A stretch of DNA of 64,000 nt from Usnea hakonensis (taxonomy: Eukaryota > Ascomycota > Lecanoromycetes > Lecanorales > Parmeliaceae). This document shows positions 45,066 through 55,148 of this stretch, one piece after another. The DNA lies in the NCBI GenBank assembly GCA_013423325.1, contig BLJB01000054.1, positions 79,517 through 143,516 of the forward strand, given 5' to 3'. The stretch's first letter is position 1. The number at the start of each line of letters is the position of its first letter. Made by a program: the position numbers and the translations under genes. Below the pieces are notes generated by a model that worked only from the letters and a program-made list of their open reading frames with translations, was not told the DNA's origin and made no database searches.

Positions 45066-46361
45066 ATGACGAGCGAGGTGAGTTATCTACGCGCCTATCA
45101 GTCCCGCTGGTCCCTCACACAAATTCCCCCTCTGCCATAAAGCCCGTCTTCAACAACAGCTGACCTGGAATTCGTGTTTATAGCGCGAAAGGTATGCATC
45201 CAAGCTCCTGCCAACACGCTTGGTGGATGAACTAAGTCTCTTGCAGCAAGACGTTCCTTGCGAGGCTGTGTGAGCAAGCCGAGCGCTACGATGGTACGCA
45301 TTCGTTTCCACGCTCGGTCACGCGATAATCGTTTTACTGACGTTAATCGTTTCTAGAAATGGTCACATACATGAAGGTTAGTAAGCTGAATCTGTTCAAT
45401 CGTCTGGTTGCTAACAGTGCACAGGAAGTCGCAAAGGTAGTACATCCCTGGCCAACAAGTCACCCGGAGAGATTGAATGAAAGAGGTCAAGATCTAATGC
45501 GAGGATAGATTGGCGGAGAACTTACTGTAGATGAGCGGAACCTCCTGTCAGTGGCCTATAAGAATGTTGTCGGGACCCGACGTGCTTCCTGGCGCATAAT
45601 TTCGTCAATCGAACAGAAAGAGGAGTCGAAGGGTTCAGACAAGCATGTTGGTACTATCCGCGACTACCGCCAGAAAATCGAAACCGAACTCGAGCGTGTA
45701 TGCCAAGATGTCCTTGATGTGTTGGACGAGTCCCTCATCCCCAAGGCCGAGTCAGGCGAATCAAAGGTGTTCTATCACAAGATGTATGTGACGCGAGGAA
45801 GGAGATGGGAATTGCGCCATCGTTTAAATACCTGCTAAGTTCGATTTAGGAAGGGAGACTACCATCGCTACCTGGCCGAATTTGCGTCGGGTGAAAAACG
45901 CAAGGTTGCTGCTACTGCTGCCCATGAGGCGTATAAGGTATGAAATGCTTTTCAATTGCGCCTGCAACCTGCTCACGTCGGGTTAGAATGCTACGGACGT
46001 TGCACAAACTGAGCTCACACCAACGCATCCTATCCGCCTTGGCCTTGCCTTGAACTTCTCAGTATTCTACTATGAAATCCTGAATTCGCCCGATCGCGCC
46101 TGTCACCTGGCCAAACAGGCTTTTGATGACGCAATCGCGGAGCTCGACTCCCTCTCTGAAGAGTCCTACCGCGATAGCACTCTCATCATGCAGCTGCTCC
46201 GCGACAATCTTACCCTCTGGACTTCGTCAGATGGCGGTGACGCTGAGGCTGCCCCAAGTGGTGAGGCGTCCAAGGAGGGTGAGAAGGCAACTGAGTCCAA
46301 GGCCGAGGGTACTACAGCCAGTGAGGCTCCGGCCGAAGCTGCGCGTCCTTCTGAAACATAG
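45066..46361 (+). CDS. BMH1: 14-3-3 protein
   Basis: Dimeric phosphoserine/threonine-binding adaptor, cytosol and nucleus. Eight exons join in frame (45066-45077, 45184-45191, 45247-45293, 45357-45376, 45425-45436, 45509-45783, 45850-45937, 45987-46361), giving 278 residues. Exon 2 has only 8 nt and exons 1 and 5 have 12 nt coding. The product has both family signatures: the first around RNLLSVAYKNVVG with RRASWR, and YRDSTLIMQLLRDNLTLWTSD-like YRDSTLIMQLLRDNLTLW near 220-237. Phosphopeptide-pocket residues are seen in KNVVGTRRASWR and YHRYLAEF (Arg/Tyr). The tail after residue 240 is acidic and Ala/Glu-rich, as in fungal 14-3-3. Symbol by homology only; copy number in the genome is unknown. 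Confidence 0.95.
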
Positions 46362-47306
46362 GGGTCGTATAGGCCCAATCTGCTCTGGCATGGCCTTTTT
46401 TGTCATCGTCACTCTATCGAGCGGAGTGGTTTACGGAATGGTGGGATGTCAGCACAAGGTCTTCGAAGTTGTCTTCCATCTTACACATTGTTTTGTCATT
46501 CTGCGCGCGAAAGGTAGAGAGCAGGAGGGTTGTCTAGTCAGCTCAATCGGCTGAACTGCAGAGGTCTTTTTCCTTCTTATCCATCATCCCTGTCGTCAAA
46601 GAGTGCTTCATCTCCTCGCGGAGCCCTTGCTATTCTAGATAGGAGCTCGCAAATCCAAAATCAGTCTCTACCCTACGGCATGGATGTCTCGTAATGCTTT
46701 TATCTTTTCTGCACTACCTTCTTTCCATTGTTGATTCCCGTTTTCAGACTGGCTTGAGAATTGTTGAGCCGAATGAGCATAGTAAAAATTGTAGACACCG
46801 GAGAAGCCCAATGTTTTTGACTGTAAGGTAGTCTTCTGCAATGGGGATAATTGATTGTAAGCATACAAAAGAATTAAACTTTTACAGGAAGTCCAGTGAC
46901 AATTCAGATTCTGGTCATATACAGGCAGCTCTATGGCTCATCTTTTCGAACAGCCTGTATAACGACTACGGGGCCACAATGCATCGTTGCCAAGTCGTTC
47001 CAACCCTTCACAGAATATAACAAGCTCCTTTCATGACTGCTGACACCTCTCTTGGCTACAGATGCACTGGCTGGAATTGCTTCCTACAAACCTAAGTTTT
47101 GGGCAGCTAATCGTCCACATTCCTTTCAATGTAATTACATTTTAATCCAGCGCTGGCCTCTCATACACAACGCGATTCAAGTTCGGGAAGGATTGTATTG
47201 TGGTCAATTGGTCCGCACTCCTGGAAATGACTCGCTCACAATTAGAAAGCCTGGGTATCTATTTCGCTGTACTCTGAATTTCAAAAGCTATCCGAAAAGC
47301 AACTTG
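46362..47306. other. Intergenic, no supported gene
   Basis: About 945 nt holding the 3' flanks of the 14-3-3 and MFS genes. Frames at 46668-46868 (minus) and 47052-47330 (plus) lack an ATG or any motif. Confidence 0.45.
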
Positions 47307-49649
47307 TCACCAGAGACGCGTCATTCTTAACACGTCGTGCCGGCTGAAGAAAGCCCTGTTTCTCTTTCCCAAAATATCTGCAGATACAGTCAGCATCTAT
47401 TGAAATGAAGATGATGGGATGTGATATGCCAGATCTTACACATGGGGATACTCAGCAGGCAAATGCCAACCTGAACACTTGCAATGACATAGAAAACTTT
47501 CAGTATGCCGGCTTGAACAAGCCAATGGTAGGCACCCCAGGTCAGACCGAAAGAAAAGACATTCTTGAATACCAGCAGGCACGTGAAGGCTTCGACGGCG
47601 ATGTCCCCTTCAGAAATATCAGTATTCAACGTTTCCGAGAGATCTAATCTGAAAGACAAGAAACACCTACGGTGGGCGTCGACTATATAAAGCGAACAAG
47701 CAACGGCACCCAAAACCATACCCATCACCTCCAAGGCGTAGAAAAAATCTGGCCAAAACCAGCCATATTTGGTAACCCCATGTGCCGTGATCCCAAAACC
47801 ATACAGTCCCGCACAGCCAAATACCAACTGCGGCACCTACTTGTAACGCGGAGTCAGCGATACTTCTCGACTCCAAAAGCCTGAGTCATGAGAAAGATCT
47901 TCTAAGCTAAGGACTCTCCGGCTCCCATAAAAAGTCTAACGACTTTAGGCTTTGGTCCGGAACAAGACATTATCACTCGAAAAAGTACGAACCACAAGTA
48001 TGATGCGGAACTCCGGCTCGTAGATCCCTCTGTTCCTCCGAATCATTATCTTTGCGCTCCAGTCCGCCAACAAGCCTGCCAAAAGGAAGCCCAGTACTGC
48101 TCCAATGAACGGGCCCGTATACATATAGCCGGTATGCACTTCGTCGAACCAGAGGGGGGGTCCAAGGAATATCGCCTTTATATACCTAGAATTAGCATCA
48201 TTCAAGCATGTAAGGATTAATTGAAAAGACCCGTTCGGAGAGCCAGGCTTTCGAGGAACATGGTTTTGAACTAGAGCTTGGTAAAGTTCAGATAGCAAAT
48301 GATCGGAAAGCTAGACTCACAGCTAGAACAACACCGATCATAACAGTCCAACCGATTAGAGCGCCTTGTATCAGACAAGCCCAAAAGACAGCCGGATGGA
48401 AGAAGAGGGGAAGTGGACGTAGTATCAGTTTCAAGAAGCTTTCGTCTGTCTTCCGGCCATTGAAAGGATAGAGAGAGCGGGCGAAGCTGACTTTTGTTGG
48501 TACCTTTGAGGTAGAGCGATGTTCCGATACCGTGAGGTGATCCTTTTCGAGAGAGGTGGGAAAGCTTGACTCTGGACTTTGGTTGTTCTCATTTGGGCCT
48601 ACTTCGTACGCAGGGACGGCATTAGAAGGAGAGCTGTGCTCGCCTCTAATGTCAGTATTCAAAGAGTCGTCCCTTCGAAAGGCGGTTTCAGGCACAAAAA
48701 GGAAGATAAGTGGCAACATGGCACCACAGAAAATGGCAATGAAATAGAATGACCACGACCAGCCTATGGTATGGGTTATCTTTCCCACCAAAATGGGCGT
48801 AAAAAAAGCTCCACCGAACAAAGCGAGATTCGAGCACGCCATGCGTTTACCTCTCTCCTATTTCATTGATCAGCTGAGGGTCCAGTCAAGTTTTTCGGTT
48901 CCCAATCTGGCATACGTGGACGAAATAGAGATCTCCAACACTAGAGTTGACCAATGCCTCGAACGGCGCCAGCCCGACTCCTTGTATAATTCTTGCCCAC
49001 ACAAGGCTTTTGTAGTTCGTTCCAGCGGCACCTCCCCAAGCGCTGGAAATGACGATGAGGATAGTACCTAGTAGGTACAAATGACGCTTGCCGTAAACCC
49101 GTGCGGAGGCAACGAAAAGGAAACCTGCCACTCCAACTCCAAGCAGATGATAGCCAGTCGCAAGCGCCATCTGCGTAAAATCCGTGTCGAAAAGCAAAGA
49201 TAGTGTAACCGTGTTTGCGGCGAGCAGAGGACTCAAAGTGGAGGCAATGACCGAAATGACTGATAGGAGTATGAGCACCGAATCACGCTTCCATAAGGGC
49301 CAATTGAGAGGATCGTTTGGATCGTCACTGGGTTGTCTGGCACAATTTGGAGTCGGTGAGCACCTTTCCAGATGAAGTATGAGGGAAAAGATCTGTCTTA
49401 GGAGCTGCATGGGTAGAAGATGGGAAATGCAACGTCTGTCGCTACTTTGAAAGCATTTTCGAAGGGGAGGATATGGGTGCAAAAGGTTTCTTACGGAACG
49501 AGAATGATGGGAACAGCACCACTTCTGTCATACTTCAGTTGTGGCGACTCGAGTTGTGGTGCATGGGTTGGTCGACTGGCGTCGTCGTATATATAAGTAG
49601 TCCCCGGAACAGTCTCAACTCTCGACGGCTCCAGGATCCCAAGACCCAT
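47307..49649 (-). CDS. Major facilitator superfamily transporter (DHA1-like)
   Basis: Proton-coupled efflux or uptake carrier of the plasma membrane, substrate unknown. Seven exons: 49495-49649, 48916-49336, 48321-48857, 47993-48175, 47671-47836, 47440-47607, 47307-47377, giving 566 residues. Recovered N-terminus MGLGILEPSRVETVPGTTY leads across intron 1 to ILVPQPSDDPNDPLNWP, the usual fungal opening. Six helices precede a long central loop (about 270-350). Family landmarks: GRxxGKR-like ASARVYGKRHLYLLG, RIIQGVGLAPFEALVNSSVGDLYFVHERGKRMA, WTVMIGVVLAAIFLGPPLWF, the C-terminal IVDAHRDIAVEAFTCLLVFKN, and the closing SIPMYILGKRNRAFFSRHD (quoted in parts). Two introns end in AAG. The donor at the 47993 exon edge (GTTCGT) is uncertain by three nt. 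Confidence 0.9.
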
Positions 49650-50282
49650 ATTGACGAACCTTGAGCCCCGACTGAAGCGCGATCTTGTAAATGAAGGGGC
49701 TCTTGAATACTCTGAAGGGTCGGGTCATTGAGGTTGAACTTGTTCGCGCGGCACCGTTCCGCATTCCGGAAGCGATCTCAATGTCTTCACCAAATCTTGG
49801 CTTTTTATTACTCGACTCTAATAGGTTAGGTGCTCTACTAGCATATGACTTTACCTCTTTGGAAAGTCATAACTCTAAGGAACCTTACCTTAAGTACATG
49901 GACAATAGCCCACGGGCTTAAGATGTGATGAATATAAGTAGACAAGTACAAGTCATCGTCTCGACTATCTTCATTAAGTAAGGTACCAGGTAGGTACATG
50001 AGGTAGAGTAGTTCGAACTCATGAGCTTGATCATGAGCTTGAGAGTCAAAGCTCTCTCGGTCGGCAGTTGCCCCTTTTTGGTTTTTGAGTTTAGCGTAAG
50101 GCCAGGGTCCCGAGCCAGGCCCTCGTTCGAGATTCAATCGATGAATACTTACCTTACAATAATCCAAATCATCGTCTTCTTCTTCCGCTTCCTCTTCTTC
50201 TTCTCCCTCTTGCTCTTCCCTCCAAACCTTCCTTTTCGCACAAGACTCGATTTCTCTCTTCCCGTCACCCCAGTTCAATGCA
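49650..50282. promoter_or_regulatory. Divergent promoter of MFS and CFEM genes
   Basis: It holds AAGTAAGGTACCAGGTAGGTACATGAGGTA at 49976-50005, the densest copy of the dispersed motif, and a pyrimidine-rich (CTT)n-like tract at 50173-50225 just before the CFEM start. A frame antisense to this tract encodes Glu runs and is rejected as a gene. Confidence 0.45.
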
Positions 50283-50286
50283 ATGA
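50278..50286 (+). other. Minimal uORF overlapping the CFEM start codon
   Basis: The sequence ATGCAATGA contains an upstream ATG-CAA-TGA whose stop overlaps the main ATG at 50283. Such a start-stop overlap allows termination followed by immediate reinitiation. Confidence 0.6.
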
Positions 50287-51483
50287 ATCACCTTATCAAA
50301 ATCACCTTGTTCGGCTTCTCTGCCCTCCATGTCGCTCAAGCTCAGCTTCAAAATTTGCCTGACTGCGCCAAACCATGCGCAAGCAATCTTCCTAGCCAAT
50401 GCAATCTTGATGTCTCATGTATATGCTCCGATAGTTCCTGGATCTCGGGCATAAGTTGCTGTATAAGCACAAAGTGCTCTCCCTCGGATCAAGAGAGTGG
50501 GATTCCCGTACTCAGGCGTCCCAGTCGCACAGCGTCATACTGATCGAATCGCATAGAAACGCTCAATGTTGCAGTACAGCTCTGTGATACGTAAGCCTTA
50601 GCGCCCGGAATCGCAAACATGTCCACTCTCCCAGTTTCAGAATGAGAAGAAAAGAAACTTCGACTCACTGATAAATTTCTTCCAGTGTGAAAGTAACGTT
50701 GCCATCAGCAGCAAGGTACGTCTGTTTGAAGCCCTACTTACGTGGCTGCCTTGAAAGTCAAGCCTTGAGATCGATCTCGGGAGCTTATATCCCCAGAATT
50801 TGTCTCGCAACACGTAAGATCATTAGTGTGTAGGGAGGGCATGCTGACGTCACAATCTTTAAAGCTGTCCAGCCTCTGCCGGTGCTACCGTAGGAGCTAG
50901 CTCTGGAATAGCTGGAGCTACCGCTGGAGTTAGTTCTGCCATAGCTGGAGCAAATACTATTGCTAGTACGGCTGCTTCTGCTGCAACAAACGCTGTTTCT
51001 GGTGCCCAGACAGCTGCCTCAGGAGCTATAGGTGGCACTACTAGTTCCTCTACGAGTGGGTTAATGTGTTTTAGAGAGTTCTTTTTGCCGCACCGCGATG
51101 TCGTTTGCCCATTCCCTCCATGGTCCCTCATATCTTGCACAGCATCCCAAGATATGGCATTCTAAAAATCTTGTCCTCGTTTCAAGACTTCTGATTTACA
51201 ATGTGTGGCCACGTTCTGCAAAGTTTCTGTCTGTGTTACAATCAAATGTACTATTTGTTTTGCCAAAAGTCAATCATTCTTGACTTTTGAGAGATGCTTG
51301 CGATGAAGCCCTGATACCGCCCTTCACTTGCAAACTTTCATAGCTAATTTACAAATAGGCTCCTCATCGACATCAACGGCATCAACCTCAAGCTCAGTAA
51401 CTCAAGCATCAGGCGCAGCACAGGGTTTGGGCACCAACATGGGCGCTGTAGGCGCTGCTGTGGCTGCCTTGGCATTTTTGTAG
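50283..51483 (+). CDS. CFEM-domain GPI-anchored surface protein
   Basis: Five exons (50283-50496, 50557-50590, 50686-50715, 50865-51055, 51359-51483) give 197 residues. Signal peptide MNHLIKITLFGFSALHVAQA. The CFEM domain (about 22-90) shows the eight-cysteine pattern: PDCAKPCASNL, QCNLDVSCICSD, ISCCISTKCS, then QLCDT across introns, closing at CPAS after exon 4 begins. The Asp before CIC (NLDVSC) is the position that binds heme iron in Candida CFEM proteins. A Ser/Thr/Ala-rich wall-spanning stalk follows and the end is a GPI signal (GTNMGAVGAAVAALAFL). Roles in the family include heme/iron uptake, adhesion and host interaction; not decidable here. Exon 3 is only 30 nt. Confidence 0.88.
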
Positions 51484-52877
51484 CTTAGGTCGTTTTCTGA
51501 TCTTGTCTTTTGTTTTTCCTTCATCCTTCTGGTTCTCAACGATCAAGGAAGATTAAACACGGCGAGGGGTGTAGTATTACAATGTTGGGACAACAATGAC
51601 GGGCCACGTAGTCAAGATGTCGTGACTCGAAGCGTCTATGGAAGACAAGTCCCGTTTCCGCATCAAACAAATGTACGTACAAAAAAATGATTCATATTGC
51701 CATGATTTGCACGAAATCTGTCAACTTTCTGCCTGTTCTTCGCTACTCGCTTTTCGTGGGATTGTCAATGATAATTATGTAGGTCTTCCAGATTGTCAAT
51801 CCCATCAGATGATTTGTTGCTCAGAGTGGTATTGCAGTAAATGCGAAAACATGCGTTTCCACAAAACAGAGTCTGTGATAACACAAAGCCTGTTTCGTTG
51901 GCTGAGATAACTTGGAGTCAAGCATGCAGGCTCCTCCACTTGGGAGATCATGGCTGGTTCACATTTTGAGAATTATGTCCATTATCCTTTGAATTCCGTA
52001 CAACAGAGATAGGCTGCACGGGCCAAACGTTCTCCATCCAGGTAAATGTGGGGCTCCCGAGTTAATGTAATGCAATTGTTGCCTTGTTGTATGCAACAAT
52101 ACCCATTTTAATTACTTGCAAGTGTCCCGAGAAAAGGATAGATTGTTGGAAATATTGGTGACGGATGATTTGTGTCTACTGAAAATTCTGACTATATATA
52201 AGCGATAGGGCTGAGTAGTGCCAAATTCCAACATAGATGAAATTAAGATTAAGGTACTTTAGATTAGCGAGAAGTACCTAGCCTCGTAGCCAAGCAATTC
52301 TTACTATACCTTATCAGCAATTCTTACGGCCGTACCCGTATTGAAACACTTCCCGTCTCTTACCTTTGCTCTCACTTCTTTCCTTTTGATACATTGAAAG
52401 CTACCTTACCTACTTGAAATAAATCTAGTGTCAACCTTCCTCACCATCCATCTGGCTCCAGCAACGCCGCTTCGCCCATTATATTATCAAATGGATCAGA
52501 AAACTCTCTCACATCAGCTATCAGTACCCTCACCAGTGTCCCACCCCCAACAATCTCTAAGCTCGCCGTAGCCACGGTCCATATATTTCTGGAACAAGGA
52601 CGCCCAAAATGTTCCACGCTTACGCCCACTGCGATCCTTCTCAACCAAATCCTCACATTGATTGACCGCCACGAATCCTCAAGTACCGGCTTCTTTGCCC
52701 TCTCTGTCTTTCGACTCCAATAAATCTCCCCTGTCGACCTTCTTGGACAATCGACTTGATACAGAGTGACTGCGCAGTCTGCAAATCATCAAAGCCCATC
52801 GTATTTCACCACCCATTGCCTATCTTGGATATCTCGGGGCATCACCTACAGGAAGCGGTGAAGTCTGCCATATACGT
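51484..52877. other. Intergenic upstream of the amino-acid permease
   Basis: About 1.4 kb. An ATG-initiated frame at 51638-51910 encodes 90 residues with eight Cys but no signal peptide and no family. AAGATTAAGGTACTTTAG lies near 52246-52263. A frame at 52441-52656 (minus) has no motif. Possible small genes here cannot be supported. Confidence 0.4.
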
Positions 52878-54721
52878 ATGGCGGAAGAAACGGTTCAAAA
52901 GACCGAAATGACCACCCCGGAGTCGAATTCCCTGGATTCCATTGGCGCTGGTCATGTCCAGCAGATCTACAATGACAAGGTAGAATCCCGACCGAGTGTT
53001 CCTCGTCGTATCATCGACAGCTTCAGGCGGGACCCCCTTTCCAGAGTCACACCTAGTGGCGTCGTTGGGGCCAATGGCGTCGTTTTCGATGCTGAAGCGG
53101 CTGCACAAGCGACTGCAGATTCCCCGCTGGCCAGGAAGTTGAAAGGACGACATTTGCAGATGATAGCTATTGGAGGATCTATTGGTATGGCCTAATTTCT
53201 GCAGCCCGTTAGCTTGGGACTTATCCTTTTACAGGTACCGGTCTTTTCGTCGCCTCTGGAAAATCACTCTCGAATGGAGGTCCAGCATCGGTGTTGATCG
53301 CATACAGTCTCATTGGGGTCATGCTATTCTGTACAGTCCAAGCTCTTGGCGAAATGGCTGTCCTGTTCCCCGTCGCCGGCTCTTTCTCCGCCTATTCAAC
53401 TCGGTTCCTCGATCCAGCTTGGGGTTTTGCAATGGGCTGGAACTATGCAATGCAATGGCTCGTGATTCTGCCGCTTGAAGTTGTCGCCGCAGCAATAACA
53501 GTCAGTTACTGGAACTCTAATATTTCTCCTGCCGCTTGGGTTACCATCTTCCTCGCTATCATCATAAGCATCAACTTATTTGGTGTCAGAGGCTATGGTG
53601 AGGCCGAGTTTGTCTTTTCAATCATCAAAGTTATAGCTGTTGTCGGCTTTATGGTACTCGGCATCATCCTTGATATTGGCGGCGGTCATGGGGGATACAT
53701 AGGCGGAAAATACTGGCTCAACCCTGGAGCCTTTCACAACGGTTTCAAAGGTCTTTGCTCTGTTTTCGTCACTGCCGCTTTTGCTTTTTCCGGAACGGAA
53801 CTTGTCGGTCTTGCAGCTGCTGAGACGGCTAACCCTCGCAAATCCCTTCCAACGGCGGTGAAGCAGGTCTTCTGGCGCATTGCTTTGTTCTACATTGTTT
53901 CTCTAACTCTTGTCGGCTTGCTGGTTCCCTATAACGATCCCCGTCTTATCGGCTCTTCAGACTCGGACGCCAAAGCGTCTCCTTTCGTTATTGCCATCAA
54001 AAATGCCGGCATCATCGGCCTGGACTCTGTCATGAACGTTGTAATCATGATTGCAGTGCTCTCCGTTGGGAACTCCTCGATATACGGCTCTTCGCGTACT
54101 CTGGCAGCCCTGGCAGAGCAAGGTCAAGCGCCTAAAATGTTTGCTTACATCGATCGAAAAGGCCGTCCATTGATTGCCATCATCTTTGCTTCTGCCTTGG
54201 GCTTCCTTGCTTTCCTAGCGGCATCAAATGAAGAAGAAGAAGCGTTCATGTGGATGCAAGCCCTCAGCGGTCTCAGCTCGATCTTCACTTGGGGCTCCAT
54301 CTGTCTCTGCCACATCCGATTTCGCAGGGCTTGGAAGCAGCAAGGTCATTCCCTTGACCAGCTGGCGTTTCGGTCCCAAGCCGGTGTCATTGGCTCTTGG
54401 GTTGGCTTCGTTTTCAACGTCCTTGTACTCATTGCACAATTCTGGACCGGCATTGCTCCTGTACCCAATCAGGATGACACAAATGTGACTGGTGCAGCGG
54501 CCTTGACTAAGAATTTCTTTGCAGATTATCTCGCTGTGCCCATTGTGCTGTTATTCTACATTGTTTACAAGACTCTTTACAAGACTCGTGTTATGAGGAG
54601 CAAGGACATGGATCTGAAAACGGGAGCGAGGCAACTCGATCTGAGGGGGCTTCAGTCCGAAGAAGAAGTGGAGAAAGCCCAGTGGCCGAAGTGGAAGAAG
54701 GCCTACAAAGTCTTCTGTTAG
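52878..54721 (+). CDS. Amino-acid permease (fungal YAT/AAT family)
   Basis: Plasma-membrane proton symporter for amino acids, Gap1-type. Exons 52878-53184 and 53235-54721 give 597 residues. The cytosolic N-terminus (about 95 residues) is followed by RKLKGRHLQMIAIGGSIGTGLFVASG, where the intron splits the first-helix GSIGTGLF substrate motif. Twelve hydrophobic segments follow, including ALGEMAVLFPVAGSFSAYSTRFLDPAWGFAMGWNYAMQW, SGTELVGLAAAETANPRKSLPTAVKQVFWRI and LSVGNSSIYGSSRTLAALAEQGQAPK (quoted in part), all YAT-family hallmarks. The tail ends QWPKWKKAYKVFC; in yeast Gap1 the C-terminal region controls ubiquitin-dependent traffic, and here Lys residues at the N-terminus (KTEMTT, NDKVES) could be targets. 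Specificity not inferable. Confidence 0.95.
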
Positions 54722-55148
54722 ATTTCCTCCGCGGAAATGTCCGCGTGAGCTTTCATACGGATCTATGGGTAGCGAGTGGCGTTGGGGTAAAAGCTTGCAT
54801 GGACTGAGATGGACGACTTGCAGAATAATTGGGATGGGAACAAGGTGTAATGGAGTCAGGCATGATTTAGGACAAGGCAAACAGCAATCTATACAAGGAT
54901 ACCCCAAGGGTACGGTCGGATTTTCAGGGTCTATTTCGGTGTAGTAGGTCAGGTGCTCAAGGTAGGAGACTCGTTAGGCATGTAGGTTGATGACTTCATC
55001 ACCCTTCTATGCGAGACACTGCAGGTCTTAAACCCAAGAAGAGACCGAACGGGTCAGATAGGTCGTAATACTGTCAGCTGTGATTGAAGAGACGACGATG
55101 AGACCTATTCATTCTACCAAAACGGATACATCTCCATTCCAAATCCTG
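54722..55148. other. Convergent intergenic region
   Basis: The 3' flanks of the permease and M20 peptidase genes. It contains no supported gene; CCGCGGAAATGTCCGCG at 54729-54745 is a short palindromic hairpin candidate just after the permease stop. Confidence 0.45.

Noticed and set aside
25844..45436. A secondary-metabolite or defence gene cluster
   Set aside because: Neighbours are unrelated housekeeping genes; there is no backbone enzyme, NLR/HET domain or toxin-like gene.
49401..49410. Met at 49410 as start of the MFS transporter
   Set aside because: An upstream exon (49495-49649) splices in phase and restores the typical ILVPQPSDDPNDPLNWP opening.
50080..50130. TTCGAGATTCAATC resembling a tRNA T-arm
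   Set aside because: No acceptor stem, D-arm or anticodon arm can be folded around it; no tRNA found anywhere in the window.
49838..50278. Glu-rich antisense frame upstream of the CFEM gene
   Set aside because: It is the complement of a pyrimidine-rich leader tract; the Glu run is compositional.
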